Source: an uncultured bacterium (GTDB lineage Bacteria > Verrucomicrobiota > Kiritimatiellia > RFP12 > UBA1067). Taken from it: DNA of 61,126 nt. Location: contig CADCAK010000005.1 of the NCBI GenBank assembly GCA_902799385.1, forward strand, positions 1 through 61,126, written 5' to 3'. This document shows, one piece after another, positions 35,493-44,209 of this stretch (position 1 is the stretch's first letter; the number at the start of each line of letters is the position of its first letter). The position numbers were made by a program, and so were the translations under genes. The notes under the pieces were generated by a model. The model was not told where the DNA came from. It ran no database searches and worked only from the letters and a program-made list of their open reading frames with translations.

Positions 35493-37403
35493 CTATATCT
35501 CCTTTTCGGTAAAGTTGAAATGAGTTATCCTGACGCCCGTAGGCGCAAGCGTCTTGCGAATGACGGTGAGCCACTGGTCCGAGACCTCGCAGGCGACGAC
35601 AACCGCATCCACATTTAGCTCGTTTATTATCGCCGGGGCCTCCATGAGCGTTCCATAGACCTTGATTCCGCCGATGTACTGCCCGCGCATCAAGACGTCG
35701 TCATCGAGAAGCCCAACAATTATGCGGCTGTTCGCAGCGGTATTCCTCACTAACTCGCGCCTGAAGGAGCGGTACCTGAGGCCGGCGCCGTAGACAAGCA
35801 TGCGCGAGACGTCCTTTCTGCCCCTAAGCCGCGAACAGTCGATGGAGTAGAAGAGGTCGCGGACCACGGGACGGGCGAAGCGGGCCGCCGCGATGAGGAT
35901 GAAGGACAGCAGGAAGTTCACGAGGACTGCGCCGAATATCGCGGGCGTGACGATGTGGTCCGGAAGCGTGTTGGGCGTATAGTATACGCCAACGCCGCCG
36001 AGAATCGCGCCGAAGGCGCAGGCAAGCAGGAGCCGCACGAAGTTGGATGTCATCGCGCGCGACCATACCGTCACGTAGGTGCGAAAGAACACGAGCGCGG
36101 CGAAGGCGGCGGAGACGTTTATCGGCAGCGCCACGCGGCAGACCGTCTTTGTCACGGGGAACTGCATCGTGTAGAACGTCACGAGGAACGTCCCCGCGAG
36201 AACCATCGCGTCGTACACCACGTAGAACGGCACGATGAGCTTGGCCCAGCGGCGGCGGTTCGACCTCGCCCTGTCGTGCGCAAACGAGGCGAGGAGCCTG
36301 CCTGCGTCAAACAGCTCGACACGTGCCATGTCGCGGAATACGATTACGCACGCCGCAGCGAACGCGACGATCCAGAGACCGGCGGCACGGGACTTCAGTA
36401 ATATGCCGGAAAGCCCGAAAAGCACCGCGACGAGCGTCATCAAGTAGAGTATCCACGCCGTCTTGCGCTGGTCGAGCCCAGTGGCGCGCAGGATCCTGTG
36501 GTGAAGATGGTCGTGGTCCGCCGTCATGACCTGTGCGCTGTCGCCTGCGGCCGCATCGCGGTTCTCGCGCTTGAAGATGAGGTGCCTTATCGAGCGGCGA
36601 AGGATCGCAAGGGACGTGTCGAAGATCGGCACGCCCATGGCCAGCATCGGCACTCCCACCGACACTAGGAACGAATTTGCGGTCTGAGTAGCGAGCGGGA
36701 GCATGGACAGCAGAAAGCCGATCAGCATGGACCCGGAGTCGCCGAGGAATATGGACGCAGGGTTGTAGTTGTACCTTAAAAAGCCGACGAGCGCGCCTGC
36801 GAACGCAAAGTGGAAGATCGTCTGGTCTGGCGAGCCGAGGAACATGAGCGACCCCGCCATGCCGAGGACGGCGATAAGGGCGATTCCCGACGCGAGCCCG
36901 TCGAGTCCGTCGATGAGGTTGAACGCATTGACCGCGCCGACAATCCAGAATACGGTTATCACGCAGTCGAGCGCGGCAGGAAGCGTCGGCCAGAGGGTAT
37001 TGAAGCCGAGCCCGCCCCACGCCCATGTGGCGAAAGCAACGGCGATCTGCCCGAAGAGCTTGAGCTTCGGCGGCAGGCTCCACTTGTCGTCGGCAAGCCC
37101 GACGAGGAACACGGCCAGCGCAAGCACGACGATGCGCAGCGGATGCATGCCGACGCCTGAGCCGACCCAGCGGCTTCCAGTCGCAAGCACGTACGCGACG
37201 AACGACCCGAAAAGGCCGATGAAGAGCGCGATGCCTCCGCCGCGAGGGATCGGCACCTTGTTTATCCTGCGGGGGTCCGGCTTGTCCACCATGCCGAGGC
37301 GGCGGTTTATCTCGCGCACTATCGGAGTAAGCACAAGCGTCAGCGCAAGCGCCGCGAAGAAGACTATGGCGAACGGAGCAAGTCTGTGAAGAAGATTCGT
37401 CAT
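35493..37403 (-). CDS. Polyprenyl-phosphate sugar-1-phosphate transferase with nucleotide-binding C-terminus
   Basis: 636 residues. The N-terminal ~350 are a MraY/WecA-type transferase with many membrane helices and the signatures [45 protein letters not shown] and [10 protein letters not shown]. The C-terminal part has further membrane helices (about 390-490) and a Rossmann-like domain (about 505-636, [24 protein letters not shown]), which resembles the CoA/nucleotide-binding region of capsule glycosyltransferases and of FlaA1-type proteins but lacks their catalytic domain. It probably starts a surface polysaccharide. The ATG overlaps the exosortase stop, so the two are co-translated. Confidence 0.85.
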   Translation of the reverse strand: MTNLLHRLAPFAIVFFAALALTLVLTPIVREINRRLGMVDKPDPRRINKVPIPRGGGIALFIGLFGSFVAYVLATGSRWVGSGVGMHPLRIVVLALAVFLVGLADDKWSLPPKLKLFGQIAVAFATWAWGGLGFNTLWPTLPAALDCVITVFWIVGAVNAFNLIDGLDGLASGIALIAVLGMAGSLMFLGSPDQTIFHFAFAGALVGFLRYNYNPASIFLGDSGSMLIGFLLSMLPLATQTANSFLVSVGVPMLAMGVPIFDTSLAILRRSIRHLIFKRENRDAAAGDSAQVMTADHDHLHHRILRATGLDQRKTAWILYLMTLVAVLFGLSGILLKSRAAGLWIVAFAAACVIVFRDMARVELFDAGRLLASFAHDRARSNRRRWAKLIVPFYVVYDAMVLAGTFLVTFYTMQFPVTKTVCRVALPINVSAAFAALVFFRTYVTVWSRAMTSNFVRLLLACAFGAILGGVGVYYTPNTLPDHIVTPAIFGAVLVNFLLSFILIAAARFARPVVRDLFYSIDCSRLRGRKDVSRMLVYGAGLRYRSFRRELVRNTAANSRIIVGLLDDDVLMRGQYIGGIKVYGTLMEAPAIINELNVDAVVVACEVSDQWLTVIRKTLAPTGVRITHFNFTEKEI

Positions 37404-38908
37404 TTTGCGTCACCTCCATCAAGTTCTATCCGCGACAGAAGATAGGAAAGCCCGGCGTCGTCGCTCCGAGAGGCGTTGACCGTCACCATGGCCCAACGGT
37501 CTATCCGGTTGAGGACGCTGCGGTCAACTACGTCGCGGAAGATGCGCGAGACGTGGCTTGCCGTCTTGTAGCCTTCTTGGTTGAAGAAAGTGTAGGCAAA
37601 GCCGAACGTCGGGGAATCTTTGGACGCAAGGTCGATGAATCGCCAGTCGCGCCCTGCGACGGAACGCGTGCGCGGGCGTTCCATGCGAAGCCCCTGGGCG
37701 GGGAGGCATAGCTCGGGCCGGTGGATCGAGCTCTTGGACTTTCCGCCGATGACGAGAGAGACTACCATCCAGTCGCCGCCGTCCGAGACATAGCGGCGCT
37801 TCTCGATTGCCGTGTCGGACGGAAGGACCGTGAGCTCGGCTTCGGACGGCTCGAGGACTTCCGACGTGAACCCGGGGATGTCGGCGAGGTGTACGTTCGG
37901 CGCCTCGGCGACCGTGACGTCGGGCGTCGCCGCCTGGAAGAACATCACTGGGACGACAAGCGCAAAGGCAAGAACAGCGACAAGCGACGAATACCATGAG
38001 GGCCTGGCACCGTCGGTCTCGCCGTTCCCCATTGCCCGTTCCCCCGACTCACAACTCTTAACTCTCAACTCACAAACCTTGCTTATCCCCTCGCCTGTCG
38101 CCACCATCAGCAGGATCGCCACCGCAAAGACGACAAAGCCGGAGTAGTCGTGGTAGAACCCCGTCGCGAAGTCGGACGACGCAAAGTTGGCGACGAGCAC
38201 GATCGAGAGGATTCTCATCACGTTGCCAAGTATCGCGATAGGCACCGACGCCGCGAAGAGAATGCCGCGACGAAGCCATGTCGGCTGCGTAAAGTACGCA
38301 TAGCCCGCAGTCAGCGCCATAAGCGCAAAGAGCGAACGGAGCCCGCTGCAAGGATCGGCCACATCTATGGAGAATGACCCGTCGGATGCGCCGACCATCG
38401 TGCCCTGCTGGACGATGTCTGCGCCAACGCCGCGCGCAACGGCAAACGCCGTCGAGCTCGCAAGAAGCCGGAGATGCACCGTCACAACATCGAGGAACGT
38501 CGCAAGCGGAATGCAGAAGAGAAGAAAAAGCGCCGGAAAAAGGACGGCTTTCGCCGTCTCCCTGCCGAAGAACGCCCATGGAACGGCGATCAGGAGCCCC
38601 ACGAACGCGACAATCTCGAATCGGAGCTGCACGCCCCTGACGCCAAGGAAGCCGAGCGCGAGAAACGGCAACGCCGCAAAGAGCCCGGCCCACGAAGGCG
38701 CCCCAAGCGAATCAAGAATCTTCCGCCTCTCCGTCCAGACGACATAGAGCGAGAAAAGCGGCACGTACCAGCCGAACGACATGTCCTCCTGCGGGGCGCG
38801 GAACATGTCTGGCGCGTGGTGCAGGATCATCGCCTGAAAGCCCCACAGCATGGCGAGAAACACTCCCGCCATGAGCGCTGTTCGCACATGAAGCTCCCGA
38901 CATTTCAT
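37400..38908 (-). CDS. Exosortase with EpsI-type C-terminal domain
   Basis: 502 residues from ATG 38908. About eight membrane helices, with the catalytic Cys in DPCSGLRSL (about residue 192), the Arg in GNVMRILSIV and the His in FYHDYSGFVVF, as required for exosortases. The last ~190 residues form a periplasmic EpsI/DUF3485 domain (KSSIHRPELCLPAQG). Exosortases cut and anchor proteins with PEP-CTERM-type tails, usually beside exopolysaccharide genes, as here. A linker of about 15 residues between the two halves (ELRVKSCESGERAMGNGE) is encoded by heptamer repeats. No protein in the window has a clear PEP- or VPDSG-CTERM tail. Confidence 0.88.
   Translation of the reverse strand: MKCRELHVRTALMAGVFLAMLWGFQAMILHHAPDMFRAPQEDMSFGWYVPLFSLYVVWTERRKILDSLGAPSWAGLFAALPFLALGFLGVRGVQLRFEIVAFVGLLIAVPWAFFGRETAKAVLFPALFLLFCIPLATFLDVVTVHLRLLASSTAFAVARGVGADIVQQGTMVGASDGSFSIDVADPCSGLRSLFALMALTAGYAYFTQPTWLRRGILFAASVPIAILGNVMRILSIVLVANFASSDFATGFYHDYSGFVVFAVAILLMVATGEGISKVCELRVKSCESGERAMGNGETDGARPSWYSSLVAVLAFALVVPVMFFQAATPDVTVAEAPNVHLADIPGFTSEVLEPSEAELTVLPSDTAIEKRRYVSDGGDWMVVSLVIGGKSKSSIHRPELCLPAQGLRMERPRTRSVAGRDWRFIDLASKDSPTFGFAYTFFNQEGYKTASHVSRIFRDVVDRSVLNRIDRWAMVTVNASRSDDAGLSYLLSRIELDGGDAK
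38023..38077. repeat. Heptamer arrays inside the exosortase gene
   Basis: CGTTCCC, CATTGCC, CGTTCCC (38023-38043), then ACTCACA, ACTCTTA, ACTCTCA, ACTCACA (38047-38074), all within the open reading frame. They encode the linker between the membrane and EpsI-like domains. Two different unit sequences lie side by side. Confidence 0.8.
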
Positions 38909-38920
38909 AAACTGCCTGAT

Positions 38921-38926
38921 ATTATA
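38921..38926 (-). promoter_or_regulatory. -10 box of the exosortase gene
   Basis: TATAAT on the minus strand twelve bases before the ATG at 38908, leaving a leader of about five bases. It excludes the longer frame that opens at 38944. Confidence 0.45.
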
Positions 38927-38974
38927 CCTTATCCGCGATGACACTGCAACGCCGCAACTGTTTCAGAGGGGGCG

Positions 38975-41900
38975 CTAATTTCCGGTTAGCTTGAGCCATA
39001 CGCGCAACAACTCGGAGTCGCTCCAAGCCTGGGCGGCACACCCCTTCTGCGCATGCGGCGCGTCGCCGTCGGCGATTTCGCTCACATGGCAGAGGCACCC
39101 CGCGTTTAGGTTCTCGACTGACGACGCAAGAAGCGAAAGCGCAGACTCGCGGGAGCATGCGCCAGCCTCGGCAAGCGCCTCGGCATAGAGCGGGAACACC
39201 CAGCCCCACACCGTTCCGTTGTGGTAGGCGGGCTTGCGCGTCGTGTCCTCGTCGCCCGCGTAGACACCGCGATAGAGCGGATGCCCCGAATTAAGCGACC
39301 GCATGCCGCCGGGAACGACAAGCTCCTCGGTCGCAAGCAGTATGGACGGATCGTCGACAACGCCGAGCGAAATCAAGAAAAGCTGGTTCGGGCGAATCGT
39401 GTCCTCAGGCTTCGCGTCAGCGGCCCTTTCGCCATTCGGCGCCGCGAGGCAATCGAAGTAGCCCGGCGCGTCCTTGCGCTTGAAGAGCCGCTTCAGCGAA
39501 TCAAGCGCCCTGTCCGCGAGCTCGCCGCGCCCGAGGAACCGCAGGGCGGAAATCCATAGCGCCTGTATCTCGACCGGATAGCCGGTGCGCGGCGTGCACG
39601 CCGGATAGTTCGTGTCCATCCACGTAAAGTGGGACGGCGACCATACGAGCGCGCTTTCCTTGTCGACGTGGATTCCGTTGGGCGTGCCCTTGATGTAGTT
39701 ATCGACTATCGACTCGCATGTCTTCTTAAGCGCCGTCATCTGGTTCGCGCAGCCGGCTTCGCAGATCTCCTGCACGCAGCGGATGAACCAGAGCTGCGCG
39801 TCGGTCGTGTCGCGGTTCCCGTCGGTATTGCCGTAGATGATATTGGGGAGAGTCCCGTTCTCCTCGAACGCGGCGAACGCCTTCAGGATGCGGACGGAGT
39901 CGGCGATCTTTCCCGCCGCTATCATGCCGCGCATGAAGATGAAGGTGTCGCGCCCCCAGTCGAGGAACCACGGATAGCCCGCTATAACCGTCTTGAGGTC
40001 GTCGCGCTTCACGATGAAGAGGTCGAGCGAGCGAGCGAGGGCGTCTGGAATCGGCGCAGTCACTACGGAAGGAAGCTGGTCGGCGCACCATCTGAACGGC
40101 GCGGCCGGCTTGCAGCAGGGGGAATCGCCGTGGAATACGCCAGTCATGACGACTTGCTCGCCAATCTTGAGGTCTGCAGATATCCAGCCGGGGCTGTAGA
40201 GATCGCCCGATCCGTCCTGTCCGCGCGCGGCTTCCTCGTAATGGGGGACGTTGTAGGACCACTGCGGCTCGTGGTGGTATGCGCCGTTCTCCACCGTCAT
40301 CTCGAACTTGCCTTCGTAGGGCGCAAAGGAAAAGCCGCTTCCCATATCGCGCGTCTTCGCCGGAAAAAGATCTTCGAGCCCTGCGTATGCCTTTGTCGTA
40401 GAATGGAAGCTTCTCCATTCGATATCGGGGCGGAAGACTATCCGCACCTGGTCGCCGACGTCGTTGTCGCCTTGCTCGTAGCGCGAGACGACGAGCCGCG
40501 CGGCGTTCCTGCCCTCGGCAAGCGTGAGAACGAACGAGAACGAGGCGGAATGGCCCATGCCGCACGGAACGAGGAAGTCCCAGCGCGCGCCCCTTCCCGC
40601 AGGGTCTGCCGTGAACGACGTCACGCACTTCGCGTCTATCTCGCGCGTGTAGCCCTCGCGCTGAAGCCAGCAACGCGTGCGCGTCCAGAGGTTCAGCCGG
40701 TCGGACGGCACGTCCGGATTAGGATTCGCCGCGAGAATTGCGTCGTACTGGCTTGCGACATCGCCCCAGCCAAGGCGCACCTGGGACGCCGCGCCCGCGC
40801 CGTTGGAAAGAATCGTCCTGTACTCGGGATGCCTGCGCACCTCGTCGCCCGACATTACGAGTCTCGCGGCGGCGAGCCTTGGCGTCGGCGGCACGAGAAA
40901 CTTCGCGCTCGTCCGCATCGCCTTGCCTTCGGGATAGACGACGACCATTATCTCGAGTTCGCGGCAATGCGTGCCGTCGCCCTTGTAGTGCGGCGCGTCG
41001 AACATCGCCACGTGCCGCCGCCCGTCGGGGCGCGAACGGTACACCCTAAGCGTCTTGCCCCTTTTGGGATCGACAAGGCGCACCCTAAAATGGCATTCTG
41101 CCGAAACCTCCACCCATTCGTTCTCGGGAACGCACACGACGCGGTGGAGGTCGCGCGGAAACACCCAGTGGAAGGCGGGCTTCGGCGTCTTGGCTTCCTG
41201 GCGCGGCGCTTGAACCAACTTTGCCAAGGCGGCGGAAGTAGCGAGGCAGAGAACCTCGCCCGGCTCCAGCGGTACCGGACCCGAAGTATTGACCTTGCGA
41301 TCGGAAAGCAAGTCGAAGGCCTCGCCGTATGGAAACTCGGCGCGATCCCAGTCGATCGCCGCCGGTGCTACGCAGTCGAGGTTGGCGAGCACAAGCACCT
41401 TCCTGCCGCCCGGTTCATCTCCGCCCTTGCGCACCACCGCAAGCGTGTTGCCATCGCCGCGCGTGACGAGCGAGAGGCGGCTCGCGCCGGAGAACGTCGG
41501 ATCGCTTCGCAAGATATGATTGAGCTTCGCGATCAGGTCGACCATGTTGGATTCGCTGTTCCACGCGAGGTCATTCCTGCCGTGGACGTCGATCTTCTCG
41601 CGACAGAACCATTCTACGCCGTTCGCTATTCCCCACGCGCCCTGCCAGGAGAGAAGCGCCGCAAGCTGCACCCGAAGCCGCGCATACGTCTCGCCCTTCT
41701 TGGCAAGCCTATCGTTGTCGTGCGTCTCGGCGAAATGGACAAGCGTGCCGAAGGCCTCGCTCCTCTTTATCGCGCCAGGTAGATACCACTCGAACGCACC
41801 TCGGTCGTAGGTCTGGAATATCTCGGAGTACGCCCAGTCGAGGTTTGCCACGGCAAGCAAATCGTCGGTAAGCTTCAGGTCACCGCCAAGCCCCTCGAGC

Positions 41901-42859
41901 ATAAAAATCGTGTCGGGATACTCCTCGCGGACGCGGGAGACGATGTACTCCCATGTCTTGAGCGGAATCATGTACCCAGCGTCACACCTGAAGCCGTCCA
42001 CTCCGTTGCGGCACCAGAAGAGAAAGACGTCCGCCATGTAGGCGCGAAGCTCGGGGTTCGAGTAGTCGAGCTCAACGAGGTCAGCCCACTTGACGCCCCA
42101 CGCGCCCGGCGAGTGGAACCGCCCGTCCGCCTCGCGGCGGAACCAGTCGGGATGGTGCGTCTGCAGCGTCGACGCCCAGCCGGTGTGGTTCGCCGGAAGA
42201 TCGACGAGCAAAAGCCCATGCCTGGCATGGACTGCGTCGATAAGCTCCTTGAACTGGTCAAGCGGAGTCGTGAACTCGTCGAACTCCGCCATCGCCGGAT
42301 CGACGGCAAAGAAGTCGGTAGCGGCAAACGGGCAGCCGTATTCGCCCATTACGGCGTATGTCGTCGGGACCGGGAAAGGCGGAAGCGTCTGGATAATGCG
42401 AAAGCCCATCCTGTCCATGATGTGGTCGAGACGCCGCGCGACTTCGCGGAACGAGCCGAACTGCCGGGGGAAGACGGTGTAGATCGTGTTGTTGGCCCGC
42501 GTTTCCGCACTCTCGACCTTGACGTGGAGATTGCGCCCCTCTGGCCATTCGGGGACATTCGACCCCTCGGGGAAAAAGCACGCCTTGCCGGAGAAGATGC
42601 CGACTTCGTCAAGGAGAATGTCGGCCTTGAAGACGCCGGGAGCCGTCTCCACGAGAGGGATGTCGGTCCACGCGCGGGCAAGCGGCGTCTCGCCCCTCTC
42701 GGTCTCGGCGATGATCTCGCGCCGACGTACACGAGCGTGGCCGATGTTCGTGCGAAACGCCGCGCGTCCCTTGCGCGGCGCATCAAGCGCAAGCGTCACC
42801 GACAGAACGTCGCCGCGCCACTTCAAGAGAAAAGATTCGGGAGCCGGAGTCTGGGTCAT
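38975..42859 (-). CDS. Two-domain glycogen debranching enzyme (GH13 + GH133)
   Basis: 1294 residues from ATG 42859. The first half is an alpha-amylase-family (GH13) barrel with all four conserved regions: LLVDLPANHTG, GVDGFRCDAG (nucleophile Asp), FMLEGLGG (acid/base Glu) and FAETHDNDR. The second half, after a beta-rich linker, is an amylo-alpha-1,6-glucosidase (GH133) with WFLDWGRDTFIFMRG and NIIYGNTDGNRDTTDAQLWF. Together this is the layout of the eukaryotic debranching enzyme, which first moves oligoglucan then cuts the alpha-1,6 stub. Bacterial debranching normally uses a single GH13 pullulanase-like protein or GH133 alone. It lies four bases after hisA. Confidence 0.85.
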   Translation of the reverse strand: MTQTPAPESFLLKWRGDVLSVTLALDAPRKGRAAFRTNIGHARVRRREIIAETERGETPLARAWTDIPLVETAPGVFKADILLDEVGIFSGKACFFPEGSNVPEWPEGRNLHVKVESAETRANNTIYTVFPRQFGSFREVARRLDHIMDRMGFRIIQTLPPFPVPTTYAVMGEYGCPFAATDFFAVDPAMAEFDEFTTPLDQFKELIDAVHARHGLLLVDLPANHTGWASTLQTHHPDWFRREADGRFHSPGAWGVKWADLVELDYSNPELRAYMADVFLFWCRNGVDGFRCDAGYMIPLKTWEYIVSRVREEYPDTIFMLEGLGGDLKLTDDLLAVANLDWAYSEIFQTYDRGAFEWYLPGAIKRSEAFGTLVHFAETHDNDRLAKKGETYARLRVQLAALLSWQGAWGIANGVEWFCREKIDVHGRNDLAWNSESNMVDLIAKLNHILRSDPTFSGASRLSLVTRGDGNTLAVVRKGGDEPGGRKVLVLANLDCVAPAAIDWDRAEFPYGEAFDLLSDRKVNTSGPVPLEPGEVLCLATSAALAKLVQAPRQEAKTPKPAFHWVFPRDLHRVVCVPENEWVEVSAECHFRVRLVDPKRGKTLRVYRSRPDGRRHVAMFDAPHYKGDGTHCRELEIMVVVYPEGKAMRTSAKFLVPPTPRLAAARLVMSGDEVRRHPEYRTILSNGAGAASQVRLGWGDVASQYDAILAANPNPDVPSDRLNLWTRTRCWLQREGYTREIDAKCVTSFTADPAGRGARWDFLVPCGMGHSASFSFVLTLAEGRNAARLVVSRYEQGDNDVGDQVRIVFRPDIEWRSFHSTTKAYAGLEDLFPAKTRDMGSGFSFAPYEGKFEMTVENGAYHHEPQWSYNVPHYEEAARGQDGSGDLYSPGWISADLKIGEQVVMTGVFHGDSPCCKPAAPFRWCADQLPSVVTAPIPDALARSLDLFIVKRDDLKTVIAGYPWFLDWGRDTFIFMRGMIAAGKIADSVRILKAFAAFEENGTLPNIIYGNTDGNRDTTDAQLWFIRCVQEICEAGCANQMTALKKTCESIVDNYIKGTPNGIHVDKESALVWSPSHFTWMDTNYPACTPRTGYPVEIQALWISALRFLGRGELADRALDSLKRLFKRKDAPGYFDCLAAPNGERAADAKPEDTIRPNQLFLISLGVVDDPSILLATEELVVPGGMRSLNSGHPLYRGVYAGDEDTTRKPAYHNGTVWGWVFPLYAEALAEAGACSRESALSLLASSVENLNAGCLCHVSEIADGDAPHAQKGCAAQAWSDSELLRVWLKLTGN

Positions 42860-42863
42860 TTTG

Positions 42864-43589
42864 TCAGAGCGCGGCGCGCTTGATCTCCTTGAGCGTCGTG
42901 CGCCCGTCGTAGAGCGCCTTGCCGACAATCGCAGCACGCAGGTTCGAGCGCTCGAGCGCCTTCAGGTTCTCGATGTCGAACGGAGAGCTTACGCCGCCAG
43001 AGGCCGTTATCTGGCACGTCGGCGCGGCGTCGCAAATCGCCGCCATCTGAGTAAGATTCGGTCCGCCGAGCATTCCGTCCGTCGCGGTGTCGGTGTAGAT
43101 TATCGTCTTCACTCCGGCCTTGGCGACGGCGGCGGCGAGTTCTGTCGCCTTGACCTTAGTCGTCTCGACCCAGCCCTTCGTCTGGACGAAGCCGTCGCGC
43201 GCGTCGATGCCGACGGCGATCTTGTCGCCATAGAGCTCAAGCGCCTCGGAAAGGAAAGCGGGGTCTTCGAGAGCGGCGCTCCCGATTATCGCACGCTTCG
43301 CGCCCGCCTCGAGGACGGCGCGAAGCGACTCGGGGTCGCGAAGGCCACCGCCGACTTCGACGGGGCCGCCGAACGCCTCGATTATGCGGGCTATCGTCTC
43401 GGCATGCTTCGGCGCGCCTGCGAATGCGCCGTCGAGGTCTACGACGTGAAGTTCCTCGCCGCCCTGCTCGCGCCAATCCCTTGCCTGCGCCGCCGGATCG
43501 TCGCCATAGACGGTGACATCGTCGGCGCGGCCCTGCCTAAGCCGCACGCATTTGCCGTCCTTGAGGTCGATTGCGGGGAGTATTACCAT
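42864..43589 (-). CDS. hisA: Phosphoribosylformimino-AICAR-phosphate isomerase HisA
   Basis: 241 residues from ATG 43589. TIM barrel with catalytic Asp in LPAIDLKDGKCVRL (residue 8) and the second Asp in TDTATDGMLGG (about 128), plus the phosphate site ASGGVSSPFDIENL. It performs the Amadori isomerisation in histidine synthesis. It follows hisB by one base. No other his genes are in the window. Confidence 0.95.
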   Translation of the reverse strand: MVILPAIDLKDGKCVRLRQGRADDVTVYGDDPAAQARDWREQGGEELHVVDLDGAFAGAPKHAETIARIIEAFGGPVEVGGGLRDPESLRAVLEAGAKRAIIGSAALEDPAFLSEALELYGDKIAVGIDARDGFVQTKGWVETTKVKATELAAAVAKAGVKTIIYTDTATDGMLGGPNLTQMAAICDAAPTCQITASGGVSSPFDIENLKALERSNLRAAIVGKALYDGRTTLKEIKRAAL

Positions 43590-43590
43590 G

Positions 43591-44175
43591 TCAGATGACT
43601 CCCTTCGACGAGGGGACGCCCTTCTCGTTCGGATCGACGGCCTTCGCCTGGCGAAGCGCGCGGGCAAAGCTCTTGAAAAGCCCCTCGCAAACGTGGTGCG
43701 CCTCGTCGCCGTAGATCTGGCGAAGGTGGATGTTCGAGCGACTTTCGACGGAAACAGCGCGGAAGAACTCCTCTACGAGCTTCACCTCGAAGTCCTTGAC
43801 GAACGCATGCTTCATCGCGCACTGCATGACGAGAAACGGACGGCCGCCAAGATCAAGCGAAGTCTCGCACAGCGCCTCGTCCATCGGAATGGACGCGAAG
43901 CCATAGCGGACGATCCCCTTCCTGTCGCCAAGCGCCTCATTGAGCGCCTTGCCGAGAACGAGCCCGACATCCTCAACCGTGTGGTGGTAGTCAACCTTGA
44001 GGTCGCCGTCAGCTTTCACGGTGAGGTCGATAAGCGCATGCTTCTTTAGGAGCTCAAGCATGTGATCGAAAAACCCAATGCCCGTCGATATCTCGCCCTC
44101 GCCAGAACCGTCAAGGTTCAGCTCAAGGGCAATCTTCGTCTCCTTCGTGTCGCGCGAAATCTTAGCCGTTCTCAT
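43591..44175 (-). CDS. hisB: Imidazoleglycerol-phosphate dehydratase HisB
   Basis: 194 residues, the monofunctional form without a histidinol-phosphatase domain. The manganese-binding repeats are present (GFFDHMLELLKKHA, DYHHTVEDVG, AMKHAF.. and the later VCEGLFKSFARALR). First gene of hisB-hisA-debranching enzyme. A TGATATAAT box (44182-44187) ends six bases before the ATG. Confidence 0.95.
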   Translation of the reverse strand: MRTAKISRDTKETKIALELNLDGSGEGEISTGIGFFDHMLELLKKHALIDLTVKADGDLKVDYHHTVEDVGLVLGKALNEALGDRKGIVRYGFASIPMDEALCETSLDLGGRPFLVMQCAMKHAFVKDFEVKLVEEFFRAVSVESRSNIHLRQIYGDEAHHVCEGLFKSFARALRQAKAVDPNEKGVPSSKGVI

Positions 44176-44181
44176 GCAGAT

Positions 44182-44187
44182 ATTATA
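44182..44187 (-). promoter_or_regulatory. Extended -10 box of hisB
   Basis: TGATATAAT on the minus strand with six bases to the ATG at 44175; a leaderless transcript is expected. Confidence 0.45.
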
Positions 44188-44209
44188 TCATAATTGCCGC
44201 GCATCGAAG

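Noticed and set aside
35493..37403. MraY of peptidoglycan synthesis
   Set aside because: Extra C-terminal membrane and nucleotide-binding regions and coupling to an exosortase fit a polysaccharide-starting WecA-like enzyme; no mur genes are nearby.
38441..38660. Possible tRNA or structured RNA in GC-rich parts of the transferase and exosortase genes
   Set aside because: No cloverleaf with a T-loop GTTCRANNC and matching acceptor stem was found there or elsewhere; the signals are codon composition.
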